A DNA stretch of 64,000 bases from Bacilli bacterium. GTDB lineage: Bacteria > Bacillota_I > Bacilli_A > ML615J-28 > CAG-313. The stretch covers positions 62,001 to 126,000 of the forward strand of contig JAFQPO010000001.1 in assembly GCA_017411715.1 (NCBI GenBank), written 5' to 3'. The position numbers and the translations under genes were made by a program. Below the pieces are notes generated by a model, which saw only the letters and a list, made by a program, of their open reading frames with translations, did no database searches and was not told the origin of the DNA. Numbering within the stretch: position 1 is the stretch's first letter; each line of letters opens with the position of its first letter. This document shows, piece by piece, positions 50,079 through 59,738 of the stretch.

Positions 50079-50474
50079 TTATTGTTCTACCTCAAAATCC
50101 TCTTCTTTTAGAATTACTCTTTGTTTATAAGGTAAAGAGAAAATTCTAGTTTCTTCATTATTAATGTATGTTTTAATATGAAGTAATGAATCAATTTGAT
50201 CTAACTTAACTGTGATGTGTAAGTAGTTACCAAATTCATTAGTTTCAATAACTTTTGTCGCAATGCGGTTTAAAAAGATATCAACGCTTAAGTCATCATT
50301 AATTACACATAATTTAAAATCTTCACAATTTTGAAGTGACTCTAACAACTTAGTAGGTTTATCCATATAAAGATAATAAACTTTTTCAATTTGTTTCAAA
50401 TAATTTGTTAATAATTCTTTTCTAGTTAATAAATAACTAGTTTTAGAATTAGTATGTTTACTATTAGCTTTCAT
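50079..50474 (-). CDS. hypothetical protein (131 aa)
   Basis: ATG with a strong SD (AAGGAGG) and its own promoter. The sequence is soluble, with a basic helical first half (TRKELLTNYLKQIEKVYYLYM) and a beta-rich second half. No signal peptide, TM or recognised motif. Its stop overlaps the likely translation start region of the prepilin-peptidase-like gene, so the two are probably one operon with the epimerase. Confidence 0.7.
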   Translation of the reverse strand: MKANSKHTNSKTSYLLTRKELLTNYLKQIEKVYYLYMDKPTKLLESLQNCEDFKLCVINDDLSVDIFLNRIATKVIETNEFGNYLHITVKLDQIDSLLHIKTYINNEETRIFSLPYKQRVILKEEDFEVEQ

Positions 50475-50498
50475 ATGTGCCTCCTTATGATTAAGTAC

Positions 50499-50527
50499 AT
50501 TTTAGCATGAATTAGGTATTTTTGCAA
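50499..50527 (-). promoter_or_regulatory. promoter of the hypothetical / A24 / epimerase operon
   Basis: On the minus strand, -35 TTGCAA (50522-50527), 17 nt, -10 TAAAAT (50499-50504). Confidence 0.75.
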
Positions 50528-50550
50528 GAAAATGAAATTAATCTTTTAAA

Positions 50551-51231
50551 TTAATTATTTTTCGAAAACATATTACGTGAGATTATAATAGGCTTTTCAA
50601 CAATCATTCCCATCTTAGCACCTTTTACAGCTTTTAACAAGACAACTTGTGAAAAATCTTTATTCTCATCGTATACAAATTGCATTTTTTTAATTATCAA
50701 TTTTTTCCTATTAAATTCATTTATTACTTCTAACAATCTAGATGTTTGAAACAAGAAATATACAGTCCCATTATTGCGTAAATTTCTATTTATACAATCA
50801 ATCATATGAGGTAATGAGAAATTATTTTCATGTTTAGCAAGTGCTAAATATTCATTGTTTCCAAGATCTTTTGAAGGAGTTTTAAAATATGGAGGATTAA
50901 AAATAATCACATCAAATTCTTCATGATATTTAAATGTATTACCATCTGCACATATTAATTCACAATTAGTTATTCCATTTAATTCCATGTTTTGTTTAGC
51001 TAGTTTTAAGGCTTTTTCATTAATATCTAGACCAACCATTTTTTCTGGTTTAAACAAACTAGCATATAATAAAAGTGCTCCTGTATTAGTTCCAATATCT
51101 AAAACTTTATCTTTTTTATAAACTTCTAAAAAATTACCAAGCACATAAGTATCAGTATTAATACAAAACATTTCATCATCTTGATATAATTTGATATCTT
51201 TATAATCAGGTAAATAGTCTAATCTAATCAT
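50551..51231 (-). CDS. tRNA1(Val) adenine-N6 methyltransferase-like (TrmN6/YabB family, 226 aa)
   Basis: Class I SAM-dependent methyltransferase with motif I DIGTNTGALLLYAS and the N6-adenine motif NPPYF (IIFNPPYFKTP), plus the family N-terminus QDDEMFCINTDTYVLGNFL. Likely modifies A37 of a tRNA. The ATG at 51231 is preferred over one at 51255 because AAAGGAG lies five to six bases before it, inside the longer reading. It follows leuS after a terminator-like hairpin that overlaps this leader. Confidence 0.85.
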   Translation of the reverse strand: MIRLDYLPDYKDIKLYQDDEMFCINTDTYVLGNFLEVYKKDKVLDIGTNTGALLLYASLFKPEKMVGLDINEKALKLAKQNMELNGITNCELICADGNTFKYHEEFDVIIFNPPYFKTPSKDLGNNEYLALAKHENNFSLPHMIDCINRNLRNNGTVYFLFQTSRLLEVINEFNRKKLIIKKMQFVYDENKDFSQVVLLKAVKGAKMGMIVEKPIIISRNMFSKNN

Positions 51232-51246
51232 ACTAACTCCTTTAAG

Positions 51247-51270
51247 AAAAGGCACAATTAAGTGCCTTTA
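51247..51270 (-). terminator. terminator/attenuator after leuS
   Basis: AAAGGCAC (51248-51255) pairs with GTGCCTTT (51262-51269) over a 6-nt loop, and is followed by TTTTC on the minus strand. It sits between leuS and the methyltransferase, so some read-through may feed the latter. Confidence 0.75.
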
Positions 51271-51277
51271 TATACTA

Positions 51278-53719
51278 TTAATTAGCTACAATATTTACTA
51301 AACGATTAGGCACAACGATAACTTTTCTAATAGTTAATCCTTCAGTATATTGTGTAACTTTAGGTAACGCTAGAGCTGCTTTTTCTAATTCTTCTTTTGA
51401 AGTGTCAGCTGCTACCATCATCTTATCACGAAGTTTTCCATTAACTTGAATTGCGATTGTAACTTCATCGTTTTTAGCTTTTTGTTCATCATATTTAGGC
51501 CAAGGAACATAAGTTATAGTTTCTTCATGTTTCATTACTTCTGCCCATAATTCTTCAGTAATATGTGGAGCAATTGGATTTAATAATTGCAAGAAACCAT
51601 TTAAGTATTCGCTTGGGATATTTGGAGCTTTATTAACTTCATTTACAAATACCATCATCGCAGAAATAGCAGTATTGAAACGAAGATTTTCATAATCGTC
51701 AGTAACTTTCTTGATTGTTTGATGATATAATCTTTCTAAAGTATGGTTATTTTCATCAATTACAGCTACTTCAGTATACATTCTCCAAACTCTATCTAAG
51801 AAACGTCTTGCGCCTTCTACACCTTGTTCTGACCAAGGTTTCATAGCTTCCAGTGGGCCCATAAACATTTCATAAACACGTAATGTATCAGAACCAAATT
51901 CTTTTGAAATTGTATCAGGATTAATTACATTTCCACGAGATTTACTCATTTTTTGATTATCAGTACCAAGAATCATACCTTGATTGAATAATTTATGGAA
52001 TGGTTCTTTAGTTTTAACAACACCTAAATCATATAATACTTTGTGCCAGAAACGTGCATATAATAAGTGTAAAACCGCATGTTCAGCACCACCAATATAT
52101 AAATCAACTGGTAAATAATAATTTATCATTTCTTGAACTTGTGGATCAGTTAAATCTTTATATCCATCAACATCTTTTAGTAAGTATCCAATATAATACC
52201 AACAGCTACCTGCCCATTGTGGCATTGTGTTAGTTTCACGTTTACCTTTAACTCCATCACTTCTAACTACTTCTAACCATTCAGTCGCATTAGCAAGTGG
52301 GCTTTCACCAGTACCACTAATTCTGATATTCTTCATAATTGGTAATTCAAGAGGTAAACTTTCTTCTGGTAATGTTTCAATTGTACCATCTTCATATTTA
52401 ATAATTGGGAATGGTTCACCCCAATATCTTTGGCGGCTAAAAATCCAGTCTCTTAAACGGTAACTAACTGATTCTGTTCCAACACCTTTTTCTTCAAGAT
52501 ATTTAATCATTGTGTTGATACCATCAACTTTATTAAGTCCATTTAAAAATTCTGAATTAATATGTAATCCATCTTCTGTATAAGCTTGTGACATAATATC
52601 AAAGTTAGGATCTTTTGCTTCTAAAACTTGAATGATTGGTAAATCAAATTTTTTAGCAAATGCATGGTCTCTATCGTCATGGGCAGGGACTGCCATGATT
52701 GCGCCTGTACCATAAGTACTTAATACATAATCAGCAATCCAAATTGGAATTTGCTTATTATTAACTGGATTAACTGCGTATGCACCAGTGAAAACACCAG
52801 TTTTTTCTTTATTTAATTCAGTACGGTCAAGATCAGTTTTGCTTTTGGCAACTTCCACATAATTAGTTACTGCTTCTTTCATTTGACTAGTTGTAATTAA
52901 TTCAACAAGTGGATGTTCAGGAGCAAGTACACAATATGTTGCGCCAAATAATGTATCAGCACGAGTTGTGAAAACTGTAAATTTGTGTTCAGTTCCCGCA
53001 ACATTAAAATCAATTTTAGCCCCAACACTCTTGCCAATCCAGTTTCTTTGCATTTCTTTGATTGATTCAGGCCAATCTAATTCATCTAAATCAGTTAATA
53101 AGCGTTCTGCATATTCAGTAATTTTAAGTACCCATTGGCTCATTGGTTTTTTTACAACGGGGAATTCTCCACGTTCACTAACCATCTTACCATTTACATT
53201 TAATACTTCTTCATTAGCAAGAACAGTACCTAATTCTTGGCACCAATTAACTTCAATATTTTTAAGTTCAGCTAGACCCATTTTATATAATTGAGTAAAA
53301 ATCCATTGTGTCCATTTATAGTATTTAGGATCACAAGTCGCAATTTCACGATCCCAATCATAAGATAAACCTAACATTTTAATTTGGCGTTTGAAGTTAG
53401 CGATATTCTTTTCAGTAAATTCTCTAGGGTCATTACCAGTAGTTATCGCATATTGTTCAGCCGGTAATCCGAAAGCATCCCATCCCATTGGGTGAATTAC
53501 ACTAAAGCCATTCATTCTTTTATATCTACTAATAATATCAGTGGCAGTATACCCTTCTGGATGGCCTACATGAAGCCCAGCTCCACTTGGATAAGGGAAC
53601 ATATCAAGAGCATAATATTTAGGTTTATTTGATGCAGGATCATATTTTGTTTTAAAAGTATTATGTTCATCCCAATACTTTTGCCATTTAGCTTCTATTT
53701 CAATATGATTATAATTCAT
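51278..53719 (-). CDS. leuS: leucyl-tRNA synthetase (813 aa)
   Basis: Class Ia synthetase with the HIGH-type HVGH in [11 protein letters not shown], the KMSKS motif ([11 protein letters not shown]), the editing domain ([15 protein letters not shown] and [18 protein letters not shown]) and the C-terminal anticodon-binding region. Length is normal for bacteria. No T-box leader precedes it; only ten bases separate it from the DUF1189-like gene, so it is transcribed from the promoter at 54.6 kb. Confidence 0.97.
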   Translation of the reverse strand: MNYNHIEIEAKWQKYWDEHNTFKTKYDPASNKPKYYALDMFPYPSGAGLHVGHPEGYTATDIISRYKRMNGFSVIHPMGWDAFGLPAEQYAITTGNDPREFTEKNIANFKRQIKMLGLSYDWDREIATCDPKYYKWTQWIFTQLYKMGLAELKNIEVNWCQELGTVLANEEVLNVNGKMVSERGEFPVVKKPMSQWVLKITEYAERLLTDLDELDWPESIKEMQRNWIGKSVGAKIDFNVAGTEHKFTVFTTRADTLFGATYCVLAPEHPLVELITTSQMKEAVTNYVEVAKSKTDLDRTELNKEKTGVFTGAYAVNPVNNKQIPIWIADYVLSTYGTGAIMAVPAHDDRDHAFAKKFDLPIIQVLEAKDPNFDIMSQAYTEDGLHINSEFLNGLNKVDGINTMIKYLEEKGVGTESVSYRLRDWIFSRQRYWGEPFPIIKYEDGTIETLPEESLPLELPIMKNIRISGTGESPLANATEWLEVVRSDGVKGKRETNTMPQWAGSCWYYIGYLLKDVDGYKDLTDPQVQEMINYYLPVDLYIGGAEHAVLHLLYARFWHKVLYDLGVVKTKEPFHKLFNQGMILGTDNQKMSKSRGNVINPDTISKEFGSDTLRVYEMFMGPLEAMKPWSEQGVEGARRFLDRVWRMYTEVAVIDENNHTLERLYHQTIKKVTDDYENLRFNTAISAMMVFVNEVNKAPNIPSEYLNGFLQLLNPIAPHITEELWAEVMKHEETITYVPWPKYDEQKAKNDEVTIAIQVNGKLRDKMMVAADTSKEELEKAALALPKVTQYTEGLTIRKVIVVPNRLVNIVAN

Positions 53720-53729
53720 AATGTCTACC

Positions 53730-54566
53730 TCAATTCTTAATTTTTGACATTGCCATTAGTTTAGCGACAATGAATGCATAAATAGTTGTTATCATAAATC
53801 CTATTAAATATAGGAAATAATTACTAAATAAAATTGACAATAAATTACCTAATACACATGGTAAATAACAGTACACAGCCATTTTATATGTCTTAGTATA
53901 TAACCATGACTTAGTGCCATCAACAAATCTCATAAATACCATTAGTATAAAAGTACTTAAAACAATCGAGAATAAATTTTGAATGAATAATGCAAGTGCA
54001 ACAGCAATAAAATAATACACTTTATAGTTATCAATAATATCTGATGCGACACTAAATATTCTTATCCAAAACTCATTATTAGTAGGTGATGTAGCCTCTT
54101 TAAAGTTTACATATTTATCAAACATGCTATAATCACAAACTGTAAAATTCACTGAATGATTTGATGCTAAAGCAAATTTAACCTCAGTTTCAGTAAATAC
54201 AATACAATACATGTATTCAAGCCCCAGGTTAGCTTCATTTTCAAATTCATAGTTTGGGTTAAAAACTATTAAAAGATTCAAATCTTTTATTAAAACATTT
54301 GCGCTAGAGCGTGTACTTGGTTCTACTGGAATCAGTTTTCCGGCAGTTATTTGAAATTCTACGGGTTCAGCTGCTTCAAAAGTTTCAATTATTATATCTC
54401 TTGTTTCTGCATCTAATCCATAGTTCATAACTGAAGTTATAAAACTTGGTATACTTAATAAAAGTATATAACAAAATATAACCCCAATAACACGTATTGT
54501 TCTATCGCTTGTATATTGTACAATCCCTTTCGGGGTAATAAGCATACTTTTTAATCTATTATACAT
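53730..54566 (-). CDS. DUF1189-like membrane protein (278 aa)
   Basis: N-terminal hydrophobic segment (about residues 25-45), an extracytoplasmic loop of about 130 residues, then four TM helices towards the C-terminus (from about 185). The opening [13 protein letters not shown] followed by a TM resembles DUF1189 proteins of Firmicutes, whose function is not known. The ATG at 54566 has AGGTGA five bases upstream and is preferred over the GTG at 54575, which lies within that SD. First gene of a unit with leuS. Confidence 0.75.
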   Translation of the reverse strand: MYNRLKSMLITPKGIVQYTSDRTIRVIGVIFCYILLLSIPSFITSVMNYGLDAETRDIIIETFEAAEPVEFQITAGKLIPVEPSTRSSANVLIKDLNLLIVFNPNYEFENEANLGLEYMYCIVFTETEVKFALASNHSVNFTVCDYSMFDKYVNFKEATSPTNNEFWIRIFSVASDIIDNYKVYYFIAVALALFIQNLFSIVLSTFILMVFMRFVDGTKSWLYTKTYKMAVYCYLPCVLGNLLSILFSNYFLYLIGFMITTIYAFIVAKLMAMSKIKN

Positions 54567-54587
54567 ATCTCTCACCTTTATTATACT

Positions 54588-54616
54588 ATTATACCATAAT
54601 ATAGTTTTTTTGTCTT
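54588..54616 (-). promoter_or_regulatory. promoter of the DUF1189-leuS unit
   Basis: On the minus strand, -35 AAGACA (54611-54616), 17 nt, -10 TATAAT (54588-54593) with an extended TGG just before it. A second TATAAT follows eight bases later. Confidence 0.7.
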
Positions 54617-54678
54617 ATTTTTTATCTTAATTATTTTTTTATAACATTGAAATCGTTTTTATTAAAATTACAAATATC

Positions 54679-54707
54679 TTGAAAAAAACAATGATATATG
54701 CTAAAAT
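54679..54707 (+). promoter_or_regulatory. promoter of the secreted phosphatase gene
   Basis: -35 TTGAAA (54679-54684), 17 nt, -10 TAAAAT (54702-54707). The TTG of the -35 is also an in-frame codon upstream of the real start, which shows that it is not the initiation codon. Confidence 0.8.
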
Positions 54708-54726
54708 AATACACGAGGTGATTAAA

Positions 54727-57057
54727 ATGAAAAAAATATTTACTTTTCTAACAATTCTTGTTAGTATTTTTACTTTTTCAGTCTTCACAGTAAGAGCTGA
54801 TTCAACTCATTTCTATAATATCACTACTACACTAGGTGAAGAAACTACAGAAATGAGAGTTAATTATCATTCAGATTTAGAATCTTCTGTTGTTCGCTTT
54901 GGTACTGACAAATCACTTGCGACTTACACTGAAGTAACTCCTGAATCTCATATTTGGGGTATTGAACAAAGAGAAGATGATGAAGAAACTGGTTTTGCTG
55001 ATAGATATGTATGTTCTGCTGAATTTGAAAACTTATCTTTAGATACAACATACTATTATCAAATCGTTTCTGGTTCTGAAAAATCTAAAATTTATTCTTT
55101 TGTTACTGCAAGTGGTAGAGACACAAAATTTGCTTGGTTAACAGATACTCAATCTTGGGGTGAAAATTATAAACTTGTTGATAATTTATATCAAAAAATG
55201 AAAGCTAAGCACTCAGATATTTCATTCGTTCTTACTTCTGGGGACAACGTTGACAGAGGTGGATACGAATCACAATGGGATCTTTTCTATGAAGGACTAG
55301 CTTTCTTAGATTCTACACCTATCGCAACAATCCCTGGTAACCATGAATACTATCATAGCAAAGATGCTGGATATATTGATCCTTCAATTTATAACGAATT
55401 CTTCAATAATCCTAAAAATGGTCCTACTGAAAGATTAAACTCTACTTACTATTTTAAATATAACAATATTTTATTTATCATGCTTGATGTTATGAAAGCT
55501 GATTATTGTGCTGAACAACAAGCTTGGTTTGAAAAAGTAGTTCAAGAAAACCCTGCTGAATTTATCATCGTTAGTACACACCGTGGTGTTATGGATACAG
55601 GTGCTAACTCTTCTGACTCACAATGGATGTATGCAAACTGGCGTCCACTATTTGAAAAATACAATGTTGACCTAGCTTTAAATGGTCATGACCATGTATT
55701 CGGTTATACTAAACCACTTGTTAATGGCGTTGTTGATGAATTATTAGGTACAACTTATGCGGTTGGTCCATCTGCTGCTTTAAAAGGTACAGCAATGGGA
55801 GCAACTCAAAAACAAAAATTTGCTCATAATGAAACAATTAAAAATGCTGGTTGTGTTGTTGAAGTATTCGGTGATACTCTTACACTTACTCTTTATGATG
55901 AAGAAGGAAATACTGAACCAGAATGGACATTTAGTATTAAATCACGTAGAAAACAAGCTGCTTCATTTAATCAAAGTGGATTCTTAAGAGAATTAAAAGT
56001 AACTCGTGATGACGCAACAAAAGAAACATTCTTAACTTGGAAATCAAATGCTTATGGCTATGTTTCAACTATTAATGTAGTTAATGCACTAGAAGGAACA
56101 ACATATCCTGAACTTGCACTTAGCACAAGCAATATTTCTAAAATGCCTATCGGTATTAGCTATACAGATAGAAACTATCTATATGATGTATTTATTACAC
56201 TAAAAGATGGTACTTCTTTATATAAACGTATTGAAGTTGAAAATGATTCTTCTATCGAAATTCCTAATCCATTAATAGCACCACAAAATGTTAAAGCTGA
56301 AAAAGTTGAAGATGGTATTAAAATTTCATTTGATGAAGTTAGAGATGCAGAATATTATGAATTAAAAGTTTTAAGCTCATTTAGCTCAGAAATTTATTTA
56401 GGAACTATTAAAAATGGCGATATCTTACCTTATGAAGTTATCGAAAGATCTGGTAACTATCGTTTCATGGTGAAAGCTTATGATGATGATCAAGAAGATA
56501 CAGTTAATGACTCAAGTTTCTCAAAAGAAATTGTTTTACAACTATTATCAAAAACTATTACTTTCCAATTTGACGAAGAAAATTCAGTAAAAGTTCAATT
56601 CGTTGAAAATGCAAAAACTAAAGCTTACCAAGATCCTACTATTAATCCTGGTTATAAAGCTAAATGGTTATTAAATGGTGAAGAATTCACATTTGGTTCT
56701 AAATTAGAAGAAAATATTACTTTAGAATGTGAATGGGTAGCTCTTGAAAATGTTAAAGTTAACTTTGATACTCAAGGTGGATCTAGCATTAATCCTATTG
56801 AAGTACAAGAATATGGATACATTTCTGTTATGCCTGCAAATCCTACTAAAAATGGTTATACATTTAAAGGTTGGACTCTAAATGGTGAAGCATTTGACTT
56901 CGCAACTCAAATTACAGAAGAAATTACATTAGTAGCAACTTGGGAACAAGCTCCTCAACAAAGTACTAGCGGATGTAATATGGGTTCTGTTTATTTAACA
57001 GTTACACTTCTTTCTGCAGTTAGTCTTTGTGCACTAGCTTTAAGAAGACAAAAATAG
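54727..57057 (+). CDS. secreted purple-acid-phosphatase-like metallophosphatase (776 aa)
   Basis: Signal peptide (MKKIFTFLTI to about VRA), an Fn3-like purple acid phosphatase N-domain (about 25-125), then a calcineurin-type metallophosphatase with all metal motifs: WLTDTQ, SGDNVD, PGNHEYY, STHRGV and NGHDHVF. An Fn3-like domain follows (about 520-610), then an InlB-type repeat with GYTFKGWTLNGEAFDF (about 675-740), and a tail made of Ser-Gly-Cys-Asn, a hydrophobic helix and RRQK. Likely a surface phosphomonoesterase. The ATG at 54727 has GAGGTG seven bases upstream. The longer reading from a TTG at 54679 would start inside the -35. Shares the InlB repeat with the left giant protein. Confidence 0.92.
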   Translation: MKKIFTFLTILVSIFTFSVFTVRADSTHFYNITTTLGEETTEMRVNYHSDLESSVVRFGTDKSLATYTEVTPESHIWGIEQREDDEETGFADRYVCSAEFENLSLDTTYYYQIVSGSEKSKIYSFVTASGRDTKFAWLTDTQSWGENYKLVDNLYQKMKAKHSDISFVLTSGDNVDRGGYESQWDLFYEGLAFLDSTPIATIPGNHEYYHSKDAGYIDPSIYNEFFNNPKNGPTERLNSTYYFKYNNILFIMLDVMKADYCAEQQAWFEKVVQENPAEFIIVSTHRGVMDTGANSSDSQWMYANWRPLFEKYNVDLALNGHDHVFGYTKPLVNGVVDELLGTTYAVGPSAALKGTAMGATQKQKFAHNETIKNAGCVVEVFGDTLTLTLYDEEGNTEPEWTFSIKSRRKQAASFNQSGFLRELKVTRDDATKETFLTWKSNAYGYVSTINVVNALEGTTYPELALSTSNISKMPIGISYTDRNYLYDVFITLKDGTSLYKRIEVENDSSIEIPNPLIAPQNVKAEKVEDGIKISFDEVRDAEYYELKVLSSFSSEIYLGTIKNGDILPYEVIERSGNYRFMVKAYDDDQEDTVNDSSFSKEIVLQLLSKTITFQFDEENSVKVQFVENAKTKAYQDPTINPGYKAKWLLNGEEFTFGSKLEENITLECEWVALENVKVNFDTQGGSSINPIEVQEYGYISVMPANPTKNGYTFKGWTLNGEAFDFATQITEEITLVATWEQAPQQSTSGCNMGSVYLTVTLLSAVSLCALALRRQK

Positions 57058-57070
57058 TAATTACGTAACT

Positions 57071-57108
57071 AAAAAGACATCATACCAATTGGTATGATGC
57101 CTTTTTTA
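57071..57108. terminator. bidirectional terminator
   Basis: A perfect 22-bp palindrome (57078-57099, centre AATT) flanked by A and T runs, between the convergent phosphatase and PP2C genes. Confidence 0.9.
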
Positions 57109-57113
57109 TATAC

Positions 57114-57917
57114 TTAATCAAGTTCAATTTTGATTGCGGTAATATCATCAATCTTTTTGAATCTTGGATGTTTATCACAATATTTGTCTTCAAAAGAAGT
57201 TTTTTCTATTTTTTTAATTTCTTCTTCTAAATCCAAACTCTTACTAAACATTGATAAATGGTTCTCATAAATATTTAAAAATTCGAAAGCTTGTGAAAAT
57301 CCATCTGAATATAAATAAATTTCCAGCACATCTTCTTTTTTTATCTTAAATGTTTTAGGTTTAAGTTCTAAATTAGGCGAGATTGTAAATGCATTATATC
57401 CATTAGGCTTATTTAACATGCGTCTATTTTTAATTAGTCTATCAGTAATGTATGTTCTAGCATTCACAACATGAATATTATGAGTTTTAGCAGCAGTAAT
57501 TAATTCATTAATTGAAATTGCATCTAAATGAGTCAATTCATCTGTATAACATCTAATTACTTCTCCTGATTTCATTCTAAAAGTTACTTCACAATCTCCA
57601 AAAACACTAGCATAGTAATACTCTTCATCTTGTTCCAAATATGAAATACTAGCAGATGGCAAATGCGCAGTATCGTCTGTTTCAATTCCTAAATCGTAAT
57701 ATGCATCTTTAGATAATTTCTCAAGACGCTCTTTTATTGGTCCATGATATCTATTAATATATTTTTTTACATATGATACCATCCAACAAGCTAAATTCAT
57801 TTTTTCTTTTTTTATAAGTGGTGTTGCGCCATCAATAACGATATAAAATGAGTCACCGATAATGTAACGATCTTCATTCCAACTATGCGACTTTCTAGTT
57901 TTAGCTATTACATTCAT
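57114..57917 (-). CDS. PP2C-type (PPM) serine/threonine phosphatase (267 aa)
   Basis: Divergent PPM fold with the metal-binding and core motifs in order: WNEDRY, VIDGAT, PSASISYL, FGDCE, LYSDGFSQAF and DDITAIKI. The conserved aspartates are present, so it should be active. The usual DGxGG reads DGATP and GDSR reads GDCE. Cytoplasmic; no TM. The stop of the upstream membrane protein directly abuts its ATG, so they are coupled. No kinase gene is adjacent. Confidence 0.8.
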   Translation of the reverse strand: MNVIAKTRKSHSWNEDRYIIGDSFYIVIDGATPLIKKEKMNLACWMVSYVKKYINRYHGPIKERLEKLSKDAYYDLGIETDDTAHLPSASISYLEQDEEYYYASVFGDCEVTFRMKSGEVIRCYTDELTHLDAISINELITAAKTHNIHVVNARTYITDRLIKNRRMLNKPNGYNAFTISPNLELKPKTFKIKKEDVLEIYLYSDGFSQAFEFLNIYENHLSMFSKSLDLEEEIKKIEKTSFEDKYCDKHPRFKKIDDITAIKIELD

Positions 57918-59009
57918 CTAAATCATTCCTTTATTTATTATTATACATAAAGCAACCGCAAATACAATTATCCCTGCTATTAATAATGCAACATCATATA
58001 AAAGCAAAGTCTTTTTTCTTTCATGTAGTGTTAAAGTAAATCCACATAAAACTAATCCGAGTAGTACAAGTAATAAACCTGCATAACCTAGCATTAACAT
58101 AGCTAGTGTAAATGGATCTGTGATTGTAGTAAAGATATTAATTGTTCCTAATAAGAAACCAAGTAAAGTTGTCATTAAAGCAATTGATTTGTAATTACTT
58201 ACTTTTAGTTGATCTAAATCTTTAACTTTCTCTTCATTTAAATCATAAGCATGAGTGATTGAGGCTTTTAGTAAATATTGGTTATATTCATTGACTTTAG
58301 CGTCACGATCAGTTGATTCTGAAAGTAAATTGATTGCTTTAGTGATTTCTTCTTCACCTTTATTATATTGTTCAAGAAGAATTAATATTCTACCATAATT
58401 TAAATAAAATTTTTCATATACAGCCTCTGGCGAGCCTTTTTCCTGCATTTCAATTCTAATTACTTTTTTAATACATCTTTCAGCTTTTTTCAAAAGTTCG
58501 ATATTTTCTGGTTCTTTTCTTTCATTAAGATGATATTCAAAGTATTTACATATTAAAGCAGTATAAACATTAAGTGCTCCAACATGATTAGTATAATCAC
58601 AATTATCATTTTTAAGTGATACAAAAGCACTTGACTCTTTTATAGCTTTGTAAATAACAGATGACTTACTAGCAGCGGCTAATACGGCCATTAACTTAAT
58701 ATGTTTCATTAATTCATATTCATCAAAATTATCTTCTGCTAACATCGCCATAGTTAAATAATCACCATAGCTTTGTCTTCTACACATTGTAAAAAGAATG
58801 AAGAAAATTGTAAATGATAATTCTTTATTTTCTTTATATGCAATTCTAACTTCTTCACATAAATTCTCATATAAATCTTTTGTAATTTTATATGATTTAG
58901 CAACATCAGTTATTTTCATTTCATATTCTCTAGAATTAACATATTTATTAAATTCTTCTACGTTTATTATTTTTTTCGCCTCTATAATTATATTTCCAAT
59001 ACTACTCAT
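57918..59009 (-). CDS. helical-repeat protein with three C-terminal TM helices (363 aa)
   Basis: Residues 1-260 are all-helical and TPR/SEL1-like in spacing (for example LLKKAERCIKKVIRIEM and LILLEQYNKGEEEITKAINLL), followed by TM helices at about 275-297, 302-325 and 338-360. This suggests a cytoplasmic scaffold fixed to the membrane. AGGAG precedes the ATG. It is the first gene of a two-gene unit with the PP2C phosphatase. No family recognised; a sensor or partner of the phosphatase is an inference from coupling. Confidence 0.75.
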   Translation of the reverse strand: MSSIGNIIIEAKKIINVEEFNKYVNSREYEMKITDVAKSYKITKDLYENLCEEVRIAYKENKELSFTIFFILFTMCRRQSYGDYLTMAMLAEDNFDEYELMKHIKLMAVLAAASKSSVIYKAIKESSAFVSLKNDNCDYTNHVGALNVYTALICKYFEYHLNERKEPENIELLKKAERCIKKVIRIEMQEKGSPEAVYEKFYLNYGRILILLEQYNKGEEEITKAINLLSESTDRDAKVNEYNQYLLKASITHAYDLNEEKVKDLDQLKVSNYKSIALMTTLLGFLLGTINIFTTITDPFTLAMLMLGYAGLLLVLLGLVLCGFTLTLHERKKTLLLYDVALLIAGIIVFAVALCIIINKGMI

Positions 59010-59036
59010 TATATTTCTCCTATATTTTATATACTT

Positions 59037-59065
59037 ATTATATAATTTTTTTAATATTATCGCAA
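59037..59065 (-). promoter_or_regulatory. promoter of the helical-repeat / PP2C pair
   Basis: On the minus strand, -35 TTGCGA (59060-59065), 17 nt, -10 TATAAT (59037-59042). Confidence 0.7.
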
Positions 59066-59081
59066 TAAAATTAGTAAAAAA

Positions 59082-59131
59082 TAAAAAAGGATTAAATTTT
59101 GTATACCGAAGTAAACATCTTTAATCCTTAT
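59082..59131 (-). terminator. terminator of infC-rpmI-rplT
   Basis: AAGGATTAAA (59087-59096) pairs with TTTAATCCTT (59120-59129), with an inner stem closed by a CGAA-type loop, and is followed on the minus strand by TTTTATTTTTT. Confidence 0.88.
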
Positions 59132-59140
59132 TTTTAATTA

Positions 59141-59497
59141 TTAAGCTAATTTAGCTTTTGCAGCATCGCAAAGAGCAGTGAACATAGCTGCATCACTTAC
59201 AGCTAATTCAGCTAACATTTTACGGTTGATATCGATATTAGCAAGTTTTAAACCATGCATTAATTGGCTATAGCTTAAACCATTTGCACGTGAAGCCGCA
59301 TTAATACGGATAATCCATAATTTACGGAAATTACGTTTATTGTTTTTACGGTCACGGTAAGCATATCTTAATGAATGCATTACTTGTTCATGGGCAGTTT
59401 TATATAATGTGTGTTTTGAACCAAAATAACCTTTTGCAAGTTTTAAAACACGGTTACGTCTTCTACGAGATACAACTCCACCTTTTGTTCTTGGCAT
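59141..59497 (-). CDS. rplT: 50S ribosomal protein L20 (118 aa)
   Basis: Full-length L20 with the basic N-terminus ([27 protein letters not shown]) and the conserved [21 protein letters not shown] region (two adjacent motifs). It binds 23S rRNA early in assembly, and in Firmicutes also represses its own operon through the leader upstream of infC. Last gene of the operon. Confidence 0.97.
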   Translation of the reverse strand: MPRTKGGVVSRRRRNRVLKLAKGYFGSKHTLYKTAHEQVMHSLRYAYRDRKNNKRNFRKLWIIRINAASRANGLSYSQLMHGLKLANIDINRKMLAELAVSDAAMFTALCDAAKAKLA

Positions 59498-59511
59498 CTT
59501 GATTTTCCTCC

Positions 59512-59712
59512 TTATTTAATATTCGCAATGATTTGTCTGTTGTGACGAAGGTCTGCTGTACAAACAAGGGCTTTCTTGCGTAATTGTCTAGTTTGTTTTT
59601 GTGTAGTTCCTGGAGCTAAATGGCTAGTTCCAGCTTGGCCGCGAACAACTTTGCCGCTACCAGTTTTTGTTAAGCGTTTTTTAGTACCGCTATGTGAGTG
59701 CATTTTTGGCAT
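59512..59712 (-). CDS. rpmI: 50S ribosomal protein L35 (66 aa)
   Basis: [20 protein letters not shown] and the [16 protein letters not shown] segment are typical L35. Position between infC and rplT is the usual one; 14 bases separate it from rplT. Confidence 0.97.
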   Translation of the reverse strand: MPKMHSHSGTKKRLTKTGSGKVVRGQAGTSHLAPGTTQKQTRQLRKKALVCTADLRHNRQIIANIK

Positions 59713-59738
59713 TTTAATTTTCTCCTTTTATTAAATTT

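Noticed and set aside
53720-53729. T-box leader for leuS
   Set aside because: Only ten bases separate leuS from the upstream gene, and nothing T-box-like is seen at the 54.6-kb promoter.
54679-54726. TTG start for the secreted phosphatase
   Set aside because: The TTG is part of the -35 box, and the ATG at 54727 has a strong SD and begins a proper signal peptide.
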